This document shows positions 33,259-45,993 of a stretch of DNA of 64,000 nt, in pieces. The notes beneath the pieces were generated by a model, which saw nothing but the letters and a program-made list of their open reading frames with translations, was not told where the DNA came from and searched no databases. How positions within the stretch are numbered: position 1 is the first letter of the stretch; each line of letters starts with the position of its first letter. This stretch comes from Cyclaneusma minus (taxonomy: Eukaryota; Ascomycota; Leotiomycetes; Marthamycetales; Marthamycetaceae), in the NCBI GenBank assembly GCA_037179335.1, contig JAKZHN010000029.1, forward strand, positions 186,001-250,000, in the 5' to 3' direction. The translations under genes were made by a program, and so were the position numbers.

Positions 33259-35451
33259 TCAGCCCCAAGGCTGCTGCTGCGCCGGCCGAGGAAAAACCGG
33301 CACCGTCTCCAATGCATCCAATCCACCCCCAATCGGCTGTTGGTTATTCTGCCATCCCTGTCCCGTCTGCGTATTCACAAATGCGCTTTGGCGGAACGGA
33401 TTCGTGTTTCCCGTAGGTTGAGGCATAAGTCCTCCGCCCGCTGTCGTTGGTCTTGCTGTAGTTTGCGGACTGAGGTTTCGCGCGAATGGGTTGGTGGAGC
33501 CGGTTTGGGCGGGCTGCATTGGTGCTGCGGATTGTTGGGGCTGCATGAAGTTGTTTTGCTGTTGCGGCATTTGTTGCTGTTGTTGCGGGACGCCTTGGGA
33601 GGCGGGCGCTTGTTGGGATTGGCCAAAGGCGTTGTCGAGGGAGGAGAATGAGGCGGAGGTGGGGGGTGAGGTCATGGTGGATTTGGCGAAGGGGTTGGTG
33701 GATTGGCGGGATACGGGGGTGATGACGGGGGAGGAGACGGAATTGAATGATGAGTTTGACATTCCGGTTTGTTGGGTCATCATTGATGCTCGGAAGGGGT
33801 TGGTCGGTTGCGGTTGTAATTGCGACTGGCCTGTGGGCATACTGTTAAATCCTTGGGTGGAGTTTTGGAAGGAAGCGGGAGAGTCCTGGGGAATTGAGGA
33901 GAGCGAGCTTTGGAAGGATGGCTGCTGGGACGTGTAGCCACCGAATCCAGCTCCCGTGAAGTTCTGCGATATCTGCTGCGGCATTTGCTGTTGCTGTTGT
34001 TGGTCTTGGGGCGGTGGTGAGCCGAATACATTATTGAAGGACTGCTGTTGTGGGAACTGGGGCTGGTTCTGGAATCCTGTGGGTTGCTGTATGAAGCCTG
34101 TTTGTTGGAATGGCTGTGCCGGAGCTTGCTGGCTCTGATAAGGGGGTGCCACTCCGTATTGTCCCGGCGCCATTTGCATCTGCTGTTGTCCGGGCTGGGT
34201 GGCCATCGGCTGTTGATTTTGCTCGATCGAATCAAAGAAGTCGATTAAGTCGTGATCAGGACCCTTTGCAGGCTGCACCGGGGTTGGTGCAGCTGGCTGA
34301 GAAGTCGGTTGGGAATTCGAATTGGAGCTTGGCGCATCCGGAAATGCTCGTCCGGCCGCAGCTCTCGATTCCGCGTCGGATTTCGTGGTGGAAGGAAACG
34401 GTTTGTCCTTGCCATTCGCAGCCTTTCTTCCCCTCTTGGCTTCTTGTTCAGCCAGATACTGTCTCCGATTTACCTCGAAATCGGGATCCTTCAAATAGTC
34501 TTCCAGTTGCCTGCCGAGATTGACCGGTGCGTGCTTCAACTTAGGCACTTCCACTCGTGTGTGGTGCTCGTATTGTCGAGCTACGCTTAGGTAGCCCACG
34601 ACATAGTCTGTCTGCTTTGAAAAGTTTCGGTAAATCTCCATTGCCCGTTCGGCATCTGGTTTCGACATTTCAAAGAAGTGACCTTGACAAGGTTAGTGCG
34701 CGCAAATCTGGGAGGGATAGGGTTCCAAATACCCAGGAGATTGATCATGGCATGATTCAGGACATTGAACAGCTGTAGCAGGTCCAGAACTAGCATCCGG
34801 AAGACTGTTATAGTGATCTCATTCTCCGGCTCGTTGTCTAGGACCTGAAAAATAAATTAGCGCCAACATTCTCAGCGCTTAACACCACCGAGTCCAACGT
34901 ACATCGCACTTCAGCAGAGCCGTCAGTTGGTGCTGAACACATTCTGTTTCCCGAAGGAGACCTTTTTCCACGCTCAGCTTCTCCAGACGTGGTTCAGCGC
35001 CTCTGACCCAATCGACCTTTGTTTCTCTGTATGCTCGCGCTCGCTCCGTCAGGTACTCCGAGTAGTGACGAATATTGCGGCCCTGTGTCTGCACATCGGA
35101 GAAGGCGCTTATTGCCAGCATGTTCCGGTGCCGCGAAAGATAGTGAAGCGTCACATCCGGAGCTCCCTCGCGGATCATAAAGTGCACAGTGATCAAGCTC
35201 TTGAACACCACGGTCCATGTCGAATCGCGCAGCCGGTTCTGCAGAGAGCGGAAGACTTCGGCGACGCCAGCTTCTCCGGAGTGGGTGGCTATGATGATGT
35301 GCTCTATATATTTTGTCTTTGGCGGAGCGGCCTGGACTTGTTGTCAGTCAGGGCACGCGCGGTAGGGAGTCGGCGATTGAGGGAACACATGGGCTCTACA
35401 GACCTTGATCTTAGTGGCGCCCTTTACGGACTTCTCGAACGAGCTGGCCAT
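33259..35451 (-). CDS. AP180/CALM clathrin adaptor (ANTH domain, yAP1801/1802 homologue)
   Basis: Four exons (35451-35404, 35331-34903, 34844-34733, 34682-33259) give 670 residues. The ANTH domain fills residues about 1-275 and starts SSFEKSVKGATKIKAAPPKT. The basic KIKAAPPKTKYIEH is the phosphoinositide-binding signature, created by splicing intron 1. Residues 280-670 are disordered and rich in Gln, Pro and Asn. They hold four NPF motifs (NPFRAS, NPFAKS, NPFARN, NPFRQS), which bind EH-domain endocytic proteins, and DHDLIDFFDSIEQ, a possible clathrin- or AP2-binding patch. The protein links PtdIns(4,5)P2 membranes to clathrin coats during endocytosis. All introns fall within the ANTH domain. 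The 3' half is in Gln-codon-rich, repeat-prone DNA. Confidence 0.92.
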
Positions 35452-36603
35452 GGTTCGGATTGCTGAGTTCCTAGGTACAAGTTCACGGTGGACGGCCGGC
35501 GGGGGGTGAGATTCGTGGTGGAGCTGCGCTCTAAGCCGGCCAGCAAGCTCGAAGTCGGTTTGGATCTCTTGCTTGTTCACTAATTACTATGTTCCGGCTG
35601 TGGGGGCTTCCGCATCCATTATTATCGCGGACGACGTGGGAATTGGCAGAGTGCGCGGGATTCTTGCACGTCGTAGCAGACACGTTGGCCGGCTCAGGAG
35701 GGCCAAGGTCAAATGTTATTGCCTCTTTCAGGCTGAGGGTAGCACATCGTCATGATGTCCCTTTCAGCGTCGGCTCCGCTGCCCCCGACCTGTCAACATC
35801 GACCCCCAAAGACCCCTCCGCTACAGACAAATCGGCCTAGTCTATCTGCACAGCCTGCCATCAAGCAATTGGCACCACCCGGCATTGAATACGTTTGCTA
35901 TGAATAACTTATGCTTTGCATTTGACTACATGTATGTACATTTTCCAAGAAAAAAAGAGGGAGAAAAAGCGACGCAAATCGAAACTCGGGAAGCAGCCAG
36001 GAAAGAGTCGGACAAGTCCACGGCAACTGCGTCCTCGAAACCTCACTCGAGAGACAAGTCCGCAGCGCCTCCAAACCATCCAAATGTGCGCAATGCAAGT
36101 GCGCGGCGAGGCAGAACCAAGTCGCGACAAGCGTCTGCGCGATCCTTCCAAGATGAGGGGTCAGAGATGCCGTACAGCGTTCGTTCAAAAACAAGGTAGG
36201 GTGTGCCGAACGCAGATTTCATGCTCCCAGCCATCTCTAGCAGTCAGTCCACTGGAGCCCGTGAGGGAGAGTCCGACTGTTCGAGGTGGAGGGAGTGCAT
36301 CATAGGTCACACGCTAGGCTTTCATCATCTGCCACAAGAGTCAGTACGAGAGACCAGATGTTTGGAGTGAAAGCTGGATGGCAGAGTTGGGACTTACGTG
36401 TTTCAAACTTGGAAGGATGGAGAAGAAAGGGAATTGAAGGCGATCTCGACTTTTGATCCTGTGTGCTGTGGCCCGTGCGTCAAGCTCCAAAATTTCTCGA
36501 CCAGGCTGCCTCGTAGCTCAGCCTCGTCAAACTGACATCTGATCGTGGAAGACGACCACATTTTCTGGACGCTGTCCTCCATTCTCCATGATTTTATAGC
36601 AGA
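35452..36603. other. Divergent promoter region (AP180 / MSD1)
   Basis: This is the upstream region of two divergent genes. Several reading frames of up to 130 codons on both strands overlap each other and show no family feature. Confidence 0.5.
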
Positions 36604-38985
36604 ATGTTTCTGTCTATATCTCGGGCTGGCCAAATGCCCAGACTACCGGCTGCCATCCACTCTTTTCGCAGTGCTGCCTTTCTACCGCGGAGTGCCGTAT
36701 CAAAGTCACATCATGTCTCTCGACCAGCACTGACAAGTCGCTCTCTCTCCACCGAGGCGCCAGCATCTTTTAGGGAAGAGACTATACGCCAATTCAAAGA
36801 GAGCAGTAAGTCGTTGAATATCTCCAGCCATTGTGTCGCTCTGGACTAATATATATACGCATAGTAAGCGCACCGCAACAGACCGACTTTACAAAATTAC
36901 AAGTGCCTACGGAATCGCTCGGGAAGGAAATGACAATTTGGGGCTACATCGGAACCATCAAGACTGTCTCGAGGACTCGTTGGTTCACGTCACTCACAGA
37001 CCTCCACGGTCGATACCTTCAGATCCATGATGACGACCCGACAAGCGAGACCCGCGAAAAGCTGAGCAAGATCAGGAAAAACAGTTCTGTTGCCGTCACT
37101 GGCATCCTGCGACTGCAAAAGGCCTTCGAGGAGTCCACCGCCGACCTCAGACAGCGAGAGACCGTACCCTTGAGGTACTGTGAACTATGGCTAAAAGACA
37201 TCACTTTGTTGAACGAGTTTTCGAAAGATATCATTATCGGGGCTGGTCCGGCGAACTTCCCCCCTTCCCAGCGACATCTGCAATTCCGCTTTGAGAAAGA
37301 CCTCGCACATAGGATACGCGTCAGGAGTAAAGTAGCCCAACTATTCAGGGAAGCTCTGAAGGACTGGCATGAGATAGAGACTCCAATACTATTCAAGTCA
37401 ACTCCCGAAGGAGCAAGAGAGTTTCTGGTTCCCACCCGCACCCGGGGCTTGGCATATGCTTTGCCCCAAAGCCCTCAGCAGTACAAGCAAGTCCTCATGG
37501 CCAGCGGAATTGGCCAATACTATCAATTTGCGAGATGTTTCAGAGATGAAGACCTCCGTGCCGATCGACAACCCGAATTCACCCAAGTATGTGCAACCTG
37601 GATCCGCTTAGCTGGGTGCAAAAACTAACTAGCATGGTATAGCTCGATATGGAAATGCCATTTGCTGGCAGATGGCAGGTGATGAAGAAAGTTAAAAAGA
37701 TGATACAACATGTTCTGGAGAACATTCATCCTACAGATCTCCCTAAGAAGTTCGGCTTCATCGGAGGAAGGCTAGGCTACGAAAAATGGGCAGACTGGTC
37801 TCAAATGACATACCAAGAAGCAATGGCAACGTACGGCTCAGATAAGCCAGACTACATAAGAGTGATGAAGGTTTGTGATGCTGATTCAAGACTGAAGAGC
37901 TTTCTGCTAACAGGCTTAGTTCCAACGTGTTGAAGACATTCTCACTCCTGGATTGATGTCCATGCTCACAACCCTTCCCGACCCCATATTCGAGACCTTT
38001 TACGTACCGCTCGTCCAGGACCCGCAAGAAACAAGGAAATTCGTCAAAGCCTTTGCAGAGTCGCCAGCCGGAAAACAATTCAACGATAATCCCCATGGGG
38101 CCCCCGGCATCTTCGTTTATGATTCTAGCAAACCACTAAGTGGCCTTGCAGCATTTGGTCACGAAGGCGCTGAGAAGATGACAGAGTTATTCGGCGATCG
38201 TTTGAAAGACGGCATGCTTATCATTGTTCAAGCGCGGCCTCGACAGCGTTTCCAAGGAGAAGGTTCGACTTCTCTGGGCCGCTTGAGACTTGCAGTTTGG
38301 GAGGCTGCAAGGCCCGCCGGCATGACCTGGGGGGGTTATCATGGGAGGAATGCTCTGTTGGATTTCATTTGGGTCAACGATTTCCCTCTATTTACGCCTG
38401 GCAATGCGACGGATCCTGGCCAGGGTGGCACGGCAGGGTTCACTTCGACTCACCATCCATTTACAGCACCTAAGGAGCCAGAGGACGTGGATCTACTCTT
38501 CACAGACCCGCTAGCGGTGACAGGTGATCACTACGACCTAGTCTTGAACGGGATGGAAATTGGAGGTGGAAGCCGACGTATTCACAATGCTGAGATGCAA
38601 AAGTTGGTCATGCGGGACGTCCTCAAGGTAAGTCGTCGTTTTCCTTTTAGCTTGCACTGTCAGACTCCAAGACAGACAATGTCTCTTTCAATCATGACAG
38701 ACGCTGATATTTCAACCATTTTAGATGAGCGAAGAAAGGATAGCAGATTTCGACCACTTGTTCGAGGCCTTGAAAGCAGGCTGTCCGCCCCACGCAGGCT
38801 TTGCACTCGGCTTCGATCGATTCATGGCCATATTGCTGGGCCGCGATTCGATCAGAGACGTGATTGCATTCCCAAAGAGCAGCAAGGGCGAAGACATGAT
38901 GGCAAAGAGTCCATCGGTTATGACGGACGAGCAGCTGAAGACTTACCATCTGCAGCTCACAGGCGGAAGGGCTCGCTCGTCTTGA
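36604..38985 (+). CDS. MSD1: Mitochondrial aspartyl-tRNA synthetase
   Basis: Five exons (36604-36805, 36865-37586, 37643-37870, 37920-38627, 38725-38985) give 706 residues. The first 50 residues are rich in Arg and Ser with few acids, as in a mitochondrial presequence. The OB-fold anticodon domain follows (residues about 80-190, WGYIGTIKTVSRTRWF). Class II motif 2 is QFARCFRDEDLRADRQPEFT, spliced on to QLDMEMPF. Motif 3 is GFALGFDRFMAILLGRDSIR near the C-terminus. A bacterial-type GAD insertion region lies between them. The start ATG is the first in frame and gives the presequence. The enzyme charges mitochondrial tRNA-Asp. Confidence 0.93.
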
Positions 38986-39742
38986 AAATGTACAAAAGCT
39001 GGGTTGGACGGAAGTGTAGCAATACTGGGAGAGCGGATGTATGTATACCTATGAGCCATGTAAGATACGAGGAGAGCCTTCTCTCCGCATTCAACTCTTT
39101 CCAAGCCATGTCTTTGATGTCTTCAATTCATTCTCTCTCTCCCGATTCCCCCTTTGCCAATTCCCATTTTCGAGTATGTGTCAAAAACACTTCACCTCGA
39201 TTCGCAAGGACTTGCCGCATGGGGCAAGCTGGCTCGTGCGGCTGGCGTTCTCGTCGACCCCTCTCCTCATCTCTTATCTTCTGTTATCTTAGGTTCAAGA
39301 TCAAGAGTGATGACAAGATCAAGTACGAGAATAATATTAACAGACAAGGCTCTTCCGAGCTTGATCCGCTGGATTTACAGGTACCGTCCTGGTAGTGGGC
39401 TGTCTCTAGCTTTGATGGGCCTCCGCACGTCGACACGGAGTGCCAAAGTGGGGATCATGCCGTCGGATCTTCGACGACACTGATAAGATGAAGGATTGAA
39501 GATACTCCCATTCTTTATATAACAGAGATTCCTTCCTTGATATTGGTTTTCTTTCGCAATCCCCGATGCTATTTCCTCTGTGATCAATTTTCCATCTCAC
39601 TGCTGCTGACCTACATTCGCTGTCCCCTGTTGCTCCATCTCGAACCCAATTCACTGTTGCCAACTCCTCATTACTTTCCATCCATCACATTCCCAGAACC
39701 TATCTCCTCATACCAGCTTCCGCAATCCTCTACTCTTCCATC
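38986..39742. other. Intergenic region with the amidase promoter
   Basis: A TATA-like TTTATATAAC (39514-39523) lies about 220 bases before the amidase start. Between it and the ATG the plus strand is pyrimidine-rich, as expected for a leader. No other feature is seen. Confidence 0.5.
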
Positions 39743-41739
39743 ATGGGCACCGAGCCGGTAAAGGACTGGCAAGCCGTGGCCAGCAAACTCCAATCCCACC
39801 GCGATGCCACCATTGCAGCCCTCACCCCACCACTTCCCACCTTACCATCCGATCTCCCATCAAACGTCACCGGCATCCCCAAACAAATCCTCTACGAGTC
39901 AGAGCTTTATATTACCGAGCTCCCAGTCGAAGAGCTGATCCCAAAATTGGCCAATGGAGAGCTGAAAGCTGTGGATGTGACGAAGGCGTACTTGCGAAGG
40001 GCTGGTCTTGCAGGTTTATTGGTATATACATATCCCCTTCACCATCCTAATGGAAAGAAAAACCAAGTCGGAATTCCCGTCAACTGGCATTGTTATATCA
40101 GCCGTGGATTTCACAATTATACGATATTTACCAAGTCCTTACTAACACAACTCTCGCAAGACAAACTGCATCACCGAGCTCCTCCCCGAACGCGCCCTCT
40201 CCCGCGCAAAGGAGTTAGATGATTACTATGCCACCCACCGAAAACCAATCGGCCCTCTCCACGGCGTCCCCATTTCAGTGAAAGAGCACATCGGCATGAA
40301 AGACCTTACCCTCAACGCCGGTTTCGTAGCGTGGGCGTCCAAAATCGCCCCCTCCGACGCCCACATCTTGCAAATCCTTTCCCGCGCCGGTGCCGTTTTC
40401 TACGCCCGCACCACTGAGCCCCAATCCCTCATGCACCTAGAAACCTCTTCCAACATCTACGGCACAACCGTAAACCCCTACAACCGCTCCCTTTCCAGCG
40501 GCGGTAGCAGCGGCGGCGAAGGCGCGCTAATCGGCTTGCACGGATCTTGTTTGGGTATTGGATCTGATATTGGTGGATCAGTGAGGAGTCCGGCGGCGAA
40601 TAATGGGATTTTTGGATATAAGCCGAGTAGTCATAGGTTGCCGACCAGTGGGTGGTTGGGGACGATGGGGGGGCAGGAACAGGTTGTTGCTGTTGTGGGG
40701 CCGTTGAGTACGAGTTTTGAGGGGTTGAGGGTTTTTGTGAAAAGTGTCGTGGGGGGGAGGCCGTGGGTGGAAGAGCCGGTGCTGGTGCCGTTGGAGTGGA
40801 GGGAGAAGAGGGCGGATGGGAGGGCGTTGGGGAGGAAGGTGCAGGAGGGGAAGAGGGGGAAGTTGAGGGTGGGAGTGTTGTGGGATGATGGAGTTGTGAA
40901 GCCGCATCCGCCGGTTACGAGGGCGTTGAAGGAAGTGGTGGGGAAGCTGAAGGAGCAGTCGAGTATTTTCGATGTTGTCGACTTCCAGCCGTATAAGCAT
41001 GACGAGGCATGGGATATTCTCGTAAGTCCCCCTTTTCTTCGAAGCCCCCGGTCCCACATCTCCTATGGCCTTTTCCTTTCACAACCACAAACACCCCTCT
41101 CTCTATCCTGCCTTCCATTCTTTCTTCCTATACCAGGATACTGAAAGACGTCTCCTCAATGAAAACATCTCGTTTGCTTACACCTCACAGGCACCACTAT
41201 ATTTCTGCGACGGCGGCAAAGAAGAACTAGACGCCATGGCCGCATCCGGTGAACCCATCCTCCCCATGACAAAACACATCCTCCTCGACAACCCCCACGT
41301 CCGCGAGCACACCATCTCCTCCCTCTGGGCCGCCACACAGGCCCGCGAAGCCTACCGCACCGCCTACGCCGCCCACTGGAACAGCAGCGCCATCGATGTG
41401 CTCCTCTGTCCCGTGGGTCCCTGGGCCGTGCCCAAACTCGAGACTGCGAAATATTGGGGCTACACGGCGCAGTGGAATTTGCTGGATTATCCTTGCTTGG
41501 TATTTCCGGTTACGAATGTTGATATTGAGAAGGATGAGGTGGGAGAGGGGGAAAGGGGGTATGTGCCGAGGAATGAAAAGGACAAGTATAATTGGGAAAG
41601 ATGGATGGAACAGGGCGCAGAGGGGTATAGGGATGCGCCGGTGGCTTTGCAGTTGGTGGGGAGGAGGTGGCATGATGAGGAGGTTTTTGCGGGTTTGGAT
41701 TTGATTTTGAAGGAGGCTGGGCTGCCGGTGAAGGTTTGA
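39743..41739 (+). CDS. Amidase (amidase signature family, fungal acetamidase type)
   Basis: Three exons (39743-40021, 40161-41021, 41191-41739) give 562 residues. The Ser-cisSer-Lys triad is visible: Lys in PLHGVPISVKEH, one Ser in SSGGSSGGEGAL and the other in GSDIGGSVRSPAANN. The first intron joins LAGLL to TNCITELLPERALSRAKELD. For intron 2 the acceptor at 41190 gives WDIL-APLYFCDGGKEE, which fits the family better than an earlier acceptor at about 41147 that would add some 15 residues. There is no signal peptide, so the enzyme is probably cytosolic. It hydrolyses an amide of unknown identity. Each of exons 2 and 3 starts C-rich and ends G-rich on the coding strand. Confidence 0.88.
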
Positions 41740-42097
41740 GTTTTGGATGGCTTGTCTGGGTGAGAGTGTAGGCACCTAGTTTGAGAGGTGGGACGAGATG
41801 GAAATAGTTTGGATATCAACAGCTTTCGCTGGTATGTGGCTCAGATAGTGACAAAGAATTGGGCAAATCCCTGACTTTAGAGTATGCTAAGCGCATGGCT
41901 GTCAACTATCGAAAGCAGTGTAGTAGATTGGTGACAAGCAGTCTGGAATGAAAACGTTTTGGAACTAGGATGAAGAAGCGCGGTGGATGAAAGCCCTGGC
42001 TGGAACCAGTTGATGCACGAAGCTCAAGTGATTAGCTCCAGGTCTAGTCATAGAGTGAGGCATATAGCCACCGTAATCAGGAGCGCGCACCACGAGG

Positions 42098-42140
42098 ATG
42101 GCGCAAGCGTTGCGCACTCGTCGATGTGCAACAAAAAAGG
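42098..42140 (-). repeat. Dispersed TTTTGTTGCACATCGACGAG motif, copy with extended end
   Basis: GCGCAAGCGTTGCGC, ACTCGTCGATGTGC and AACAAAA run on from one another. The reverse complement ends TTTTGTTGCACATCGACGAG. It shares about 35 bases with 7236-7272 and 15 with 6877-6893. Confidence 0.6.
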
Positions 42141-42215
42141 AAGGCAGCAGGCTACCTCGGTACCTAACGCGCTGGTGGCATATTAACTTCATTTTGGCAC
42201 TTGGTCGAATATCCT

Positions 42216-42277
42216 AGGCCAAGTGGTCCTAGTGGTTAACAAATCCCATTCCAGACTTTCGAAGTCCCGATTGGGCT
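42216..42277 (+). pseudogene. Possible decayed tRNA
   Basis: The 62-base stretch starts AGGCCAA and ends TTGGGCT, which would pair at 6 of 7 positions as an acceptor stem. TGGTCCTAGTGGTTAAC resembles an A box with a D arm. ACTTTCGAAGTCCC resembles a worn T arm. It is about 10 bases too short and has no convincing anticodon arm, so at best it is a relic. Confidence 0.2.
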
Positions 42278-43976
42278 GCCCTCGATCTAGCCTACTCTGA
42301 CAACCGAATGAAGAGTAGGGCGCACCATCGATTGAAGGGTTTTTAACAGAATCCCTGGATAGAGAAATAGACTGATCGTGTCGGCTGTGCTTGCTGGTCT
42401 AGCATTTTTACGAGTCTTCGGATTTCACCATGGATATGTAGGAGATTCTGATTGATCAACTTCTACCAATATCACATGACCAGTTTGGGCTACTAGGTTT
42501 CGTGGAGTTCGAGGGCGGGATGATTGGAAGATCTTGAACAGCTTGTGTGAATCCAGAATCATTTCTGCCATCAGAGTTCGGTCCTTCGGAACCTAGTTTT
42601 GCGATGAAGTGGCAATGAGATGAAGAAAGCTGTGATCAACCCCGAAATACAACCATACTTGAGCCCGGCGGGCTTGTTCCTTAATTTTGCAGTTCAAACA
42701 GTCAGGATGATGTGCGGATGAAAACCACGCGCAACTGATGGGAAAGTCATGGAAACCAAGACTATCGTACCTAGCGATCATCGGGGACACGAATATCTCC
42801 GTGCGGCAAGGAGTTTAAATTTTGACGTGTTGCCTGGTAGTGTACCGGACAGAAAAGGTATTCGAATGGGAGGAGTCGGCGAGGGATTAGGGTATAGTAA
42901 GTGATATATTTTCGATTCTTCTGCATATGGACAATCACGTTGCTTATAGCTTCGATATATAATTCTCTGAATATACTTGGGAGAGTGGCATCAACTATTT
43001 GGGCAGAGTAATATGCAGAGCGACTTTGGAATTCCAGCAGTTTTTGTAAAGCGCGACAGTATAAAAATACCTTATATAGTTCAGCGGCTGAAATAGAGTA
43101 GCGCTTAAATTTGATTTCAGTGCTTGGGAATGAGGCTGAGAATAAGCCTCCCAAGAATCAGGGCGTTTTGGGGGCTGTTACCTTATAATCCTTGCTGCGT
43201 GCAGGTTTCAACCCTTAATCATCCCGCCACTCTTTTTTGCAGCCGTGGGCGACGGAAAATTATATGCTTTGTGGATTCGGCATGGATGCGCGCCGGGGAA
43301 ATCTCGTCCGGTATGCAGTCTGTGGATCCGCTGCAGGGTCCGATGCACTCCGCATTTTAAGCTTGACGTTGAGATGTTTCATCCTCCTTGGCCTTTCGAG
43401 GACGAAAAGCTGGCTCGTATTGTGTTGGGATCGTACCACACGTCTCTGGAGCCATGGACCTTAGAATCCAGGTTCACTGGAAGCCTCCCCTTCTCATGTC
43501 AGGAAAGGATTTCGTCCGAAGTCATGTGCTACAAAAAGACCAGTGCCGAGAGCATACGGGGCAGTCAGAAAGGTTTTGCCGCTCTGGTGAGGGTTTTACC
43601 ATTCGTGGGAATTCGATTCGATGAAGTCTCATCCCCCTGCCTCGATCTCCATCCATATTCATCATACCAGATGATCTTTCTGCTGGACCCGCTCCAATTA
43701 TCATCAATGCTGCTACCCACACATTGACGAGATCCGGATCTGGGAATCGGTACTTGTTTAGGTTGGGCGCGTTATTACTCCCTTTTACGATCGAGATCAT
43801 CGGAACCATTTCAGGTACCCCCCGAACCGAAGATGTGTTTCGTTTACGCCAAATCTTCAGCGAAAGTATGCACATTATCGGTTCGGGGTATACTCGAAGA
43901 GGAAATCCCAAGGAGCAGTGAGCAGCATTTTTGGCTTCTCTCGCGATGACCCCAGCCAGGTCTGTGGGTCAAGCAA

Positions 43977-43984
43977 TATAAAAG
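43977..43984 (+). promoter_or_regulatory. TATA box of the GH43 gene
   Basis: TATAAAAG lies about 200 bases before the GH43 start codon. Confidence 0.4.
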
Positions 43985-44185
43985 GTATACAAATTGATCC
44001 GTGAGTCCGGTTCCCCTTGATCGTTTCCACCACTTACAGCTTGTTATCCCAGTTCTGGAAATATCGTACGTTGGCCCTTATTTCCTTATAACCAAGTCTC
44101 CCTTGAGGCTTGTGCTGTTTGAGCTTTACAAGATATTTCATCTTCGATCATTGTCTATCCACTTTGAGTGAATCCACAGTTCACC

Positions 44186-45294
44186 ATGTTCAAAATTCTT
44201 GCTCTAGGGGCTGCTCTTCTTGCTCCGTGCATTCAAGCTTATACTCCTGGTGCTTGTTCGGGATCTTGCAATACTCATGACCCGGCTTTGATCAAGCGAA
44301 CATCAGACGGCACATATTTTCGATTTACTACTGGAGGCGGAATCTATATCGCGACTGCATCTTCTATCTCAGGGTCATGGACTGATGCAGGCGAAGTTCT
44401 GCCCGATGGATCATCGATTGATTTAGATGGCAACACAGATCTCTGGGTGAGGCTCACACTTGGTATAATCCTGGAGAGTAAGGACACACTTGCTAATTAG
44501 CACATCTCAATCTGCAGGCCCCGGACGTCCACTATGATTCTTCAACCGAAACCTACTACCTCTACTATGCCGTCTCCACCTTCGGCAGCCAAGATAGCGC
44601 CATCGGCGTTGCTACATCCACGACACTCGAAACAGGCTCATGGACCGATCACGGATCCACTGGTATCACTTCCAGTTCCAGCACGTCCTACAATGCCATC
44701 GACCCATCCTTCGTCGAAGTCGCCTCTACCTACTATCTGACCTTCGGTAGTTTCTGGGACGACATCTATCAAGTTCAAATGTCAAGTGAGCTCGTACAGC
44801 GAAGCTCTTCGAGCGCTGTCAACATTGCATATAATGCCAGCGGCACCCATGCCTTAGAGGGCTCTGGCATCTTCTACCGCGACCCTTATTATTACCTGCT
44901 TTTCAGTTCCGGAATTTGCTGCGGATATGATACTGATAAGCCAGCTCAGGGTGCGGAATATAGGATTATGATGTGCAGGAGCGAGACTGGCACCGGCGAT
45001 TTCGTCGACGAGAATGGAGTCGCGTGTACAGAGAGTGGAGGGACGACTTTGATGGCTTCGAGTGAAACTACTTATGGCCCCGGTGGACAGTAAGTTGAGA
45101 GTTTTTCTAGCTTTTGCTGCCCATGAAAATTGTTGTGTCTTGTGACTAACTTCTATAGGGGCGTGTACGTTGATAGCAGTCTCGGTCATGTGCTCTATTA
45201 CCACTATGCCGACACGGATGTGGGGCTTGCTGATGCGGACTACTTGTTTGGGTGGAATGTGTTGAGCTTCAGCAATGGATGGCCCACAGTATAA
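44186..45294 (+). CDS. Secreted GH43 endo-1,5-alpha-arabinanase-like enzyme
   Basis: Three exons (44186-44446, 44518-45089, 45159-45294) give 322 residues. MFKILALGAALLAPCIQA is a signal peptide. The five-bladed propeller residues of GH43 can be placed: the general base Asp in CNTHDPALI, the pKa-tuning Asp in NAIDPSFVE and the acid Glu in HALEGSGIFYRDPYYYLLFSS. DLWAPDVHYD is restored across intron 1. Length is typical of single-domain arabinanases. The enzyme would cut alpha-1,5-arabinan of plant pectin outside the cell. Other GH43 specificities (galactan or arabinofuranosidase) cannot be excluded. Confidence 0.88.
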
Positions 45295-45639
45295 AAACAC
45301 ATTATGTCTTCATGCCTATGTGGGTAAGGATACTTAACTCATTTCATCTTTCGACATACAGTTCAGGGAATCCGATCTGATGCTATGGGTCTCCTCTTAT
45401 TTGTACATATTAAATTGCTATAGGACCTTTGTACATAGTCATTTAGCCTGTTGATACAGTTCACTGTGAACTCGGAAACTAGGCTAGCAGCTACATCCGA
45501 AGCTTGTTAGCAATGATAATATACCCAAAATTAAAGGCTTTAAAGCCGGCAGCGGCTCAGATTAATGTACCTGTGCGGGCATCTGAAAATGAGACTTTCT
45601 TTAGTTTCTCCATGAACAAACCAAATACCTAACCATTAT

Positions 45640-45775
45640 CTAAATGATAGGATTAATCCTAACAACTGGGACCGATTCTAAAATTCAAGTATATACGATC
45701 AACTCAAACAATTGGGATTGACCCGAATGATTAGAGTTGTCAGTTGGCCCAAGTTATTCAGACCGATTCCAATAA
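45640..45775 (-). repeat. Degenerate repeat array C, related to the 19-bp family
   Basis: Read on the minus strand, units such as TCATTCGGGTCAATCCCAA and TAACTTGGGCCAACTGA occur. The first matches TCATTCGGATCAATCCTAA of array D at 63157 in 17 of 19 positions. Confidence 0.45.
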
Positions 45776-45993
45776 AAGGTGCAAAATGTCTTATTCTCAA
45801 ATGGCGGCACGAGTGTGAACACTAAGCTGCTATTCGGTAGGTGAAAACTTGGGGAAAGATTCATTTCCTAAAACCAAAGGACTGAACGAGTTTAACGGGT
45901 AAAGAGAACCAAAGACAGATGAAAGAGTAGGATGAGAGAGAAAACATGAGCACCAAGTACCTCCAATGCAAGATATGGCGTCCTTAAGGTCTT

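Larger units (their letters stand above)
41740..44185. other. Gene-poor region with relics
   Basis: I find no supported gene in 2.4 kb. It contains a repeat copy (42098-42140), a tRNA-like relic (42216-42277) and the GH43 promoter. Reading frames at 43124-43921 reach 160 codons but overlap on both strands and match nothing I recognise. Confidence 0.5.

Noticed and set aside
41022..41190. An earlier acceptor for amidase intron 2, near 41147
   Set aside because: It keeps frame but inserts about 15 residues (starting DTERRLLNENISF) into a conserved block. The acceptor at 41190 gives the expected WDIL-APLYFCDGG.
43124..43921. Possible gene at 43.1-43.9 kb
   Set aside because: Frames on both strands overlap, carry no motif, and I could not join them by plausible introns.
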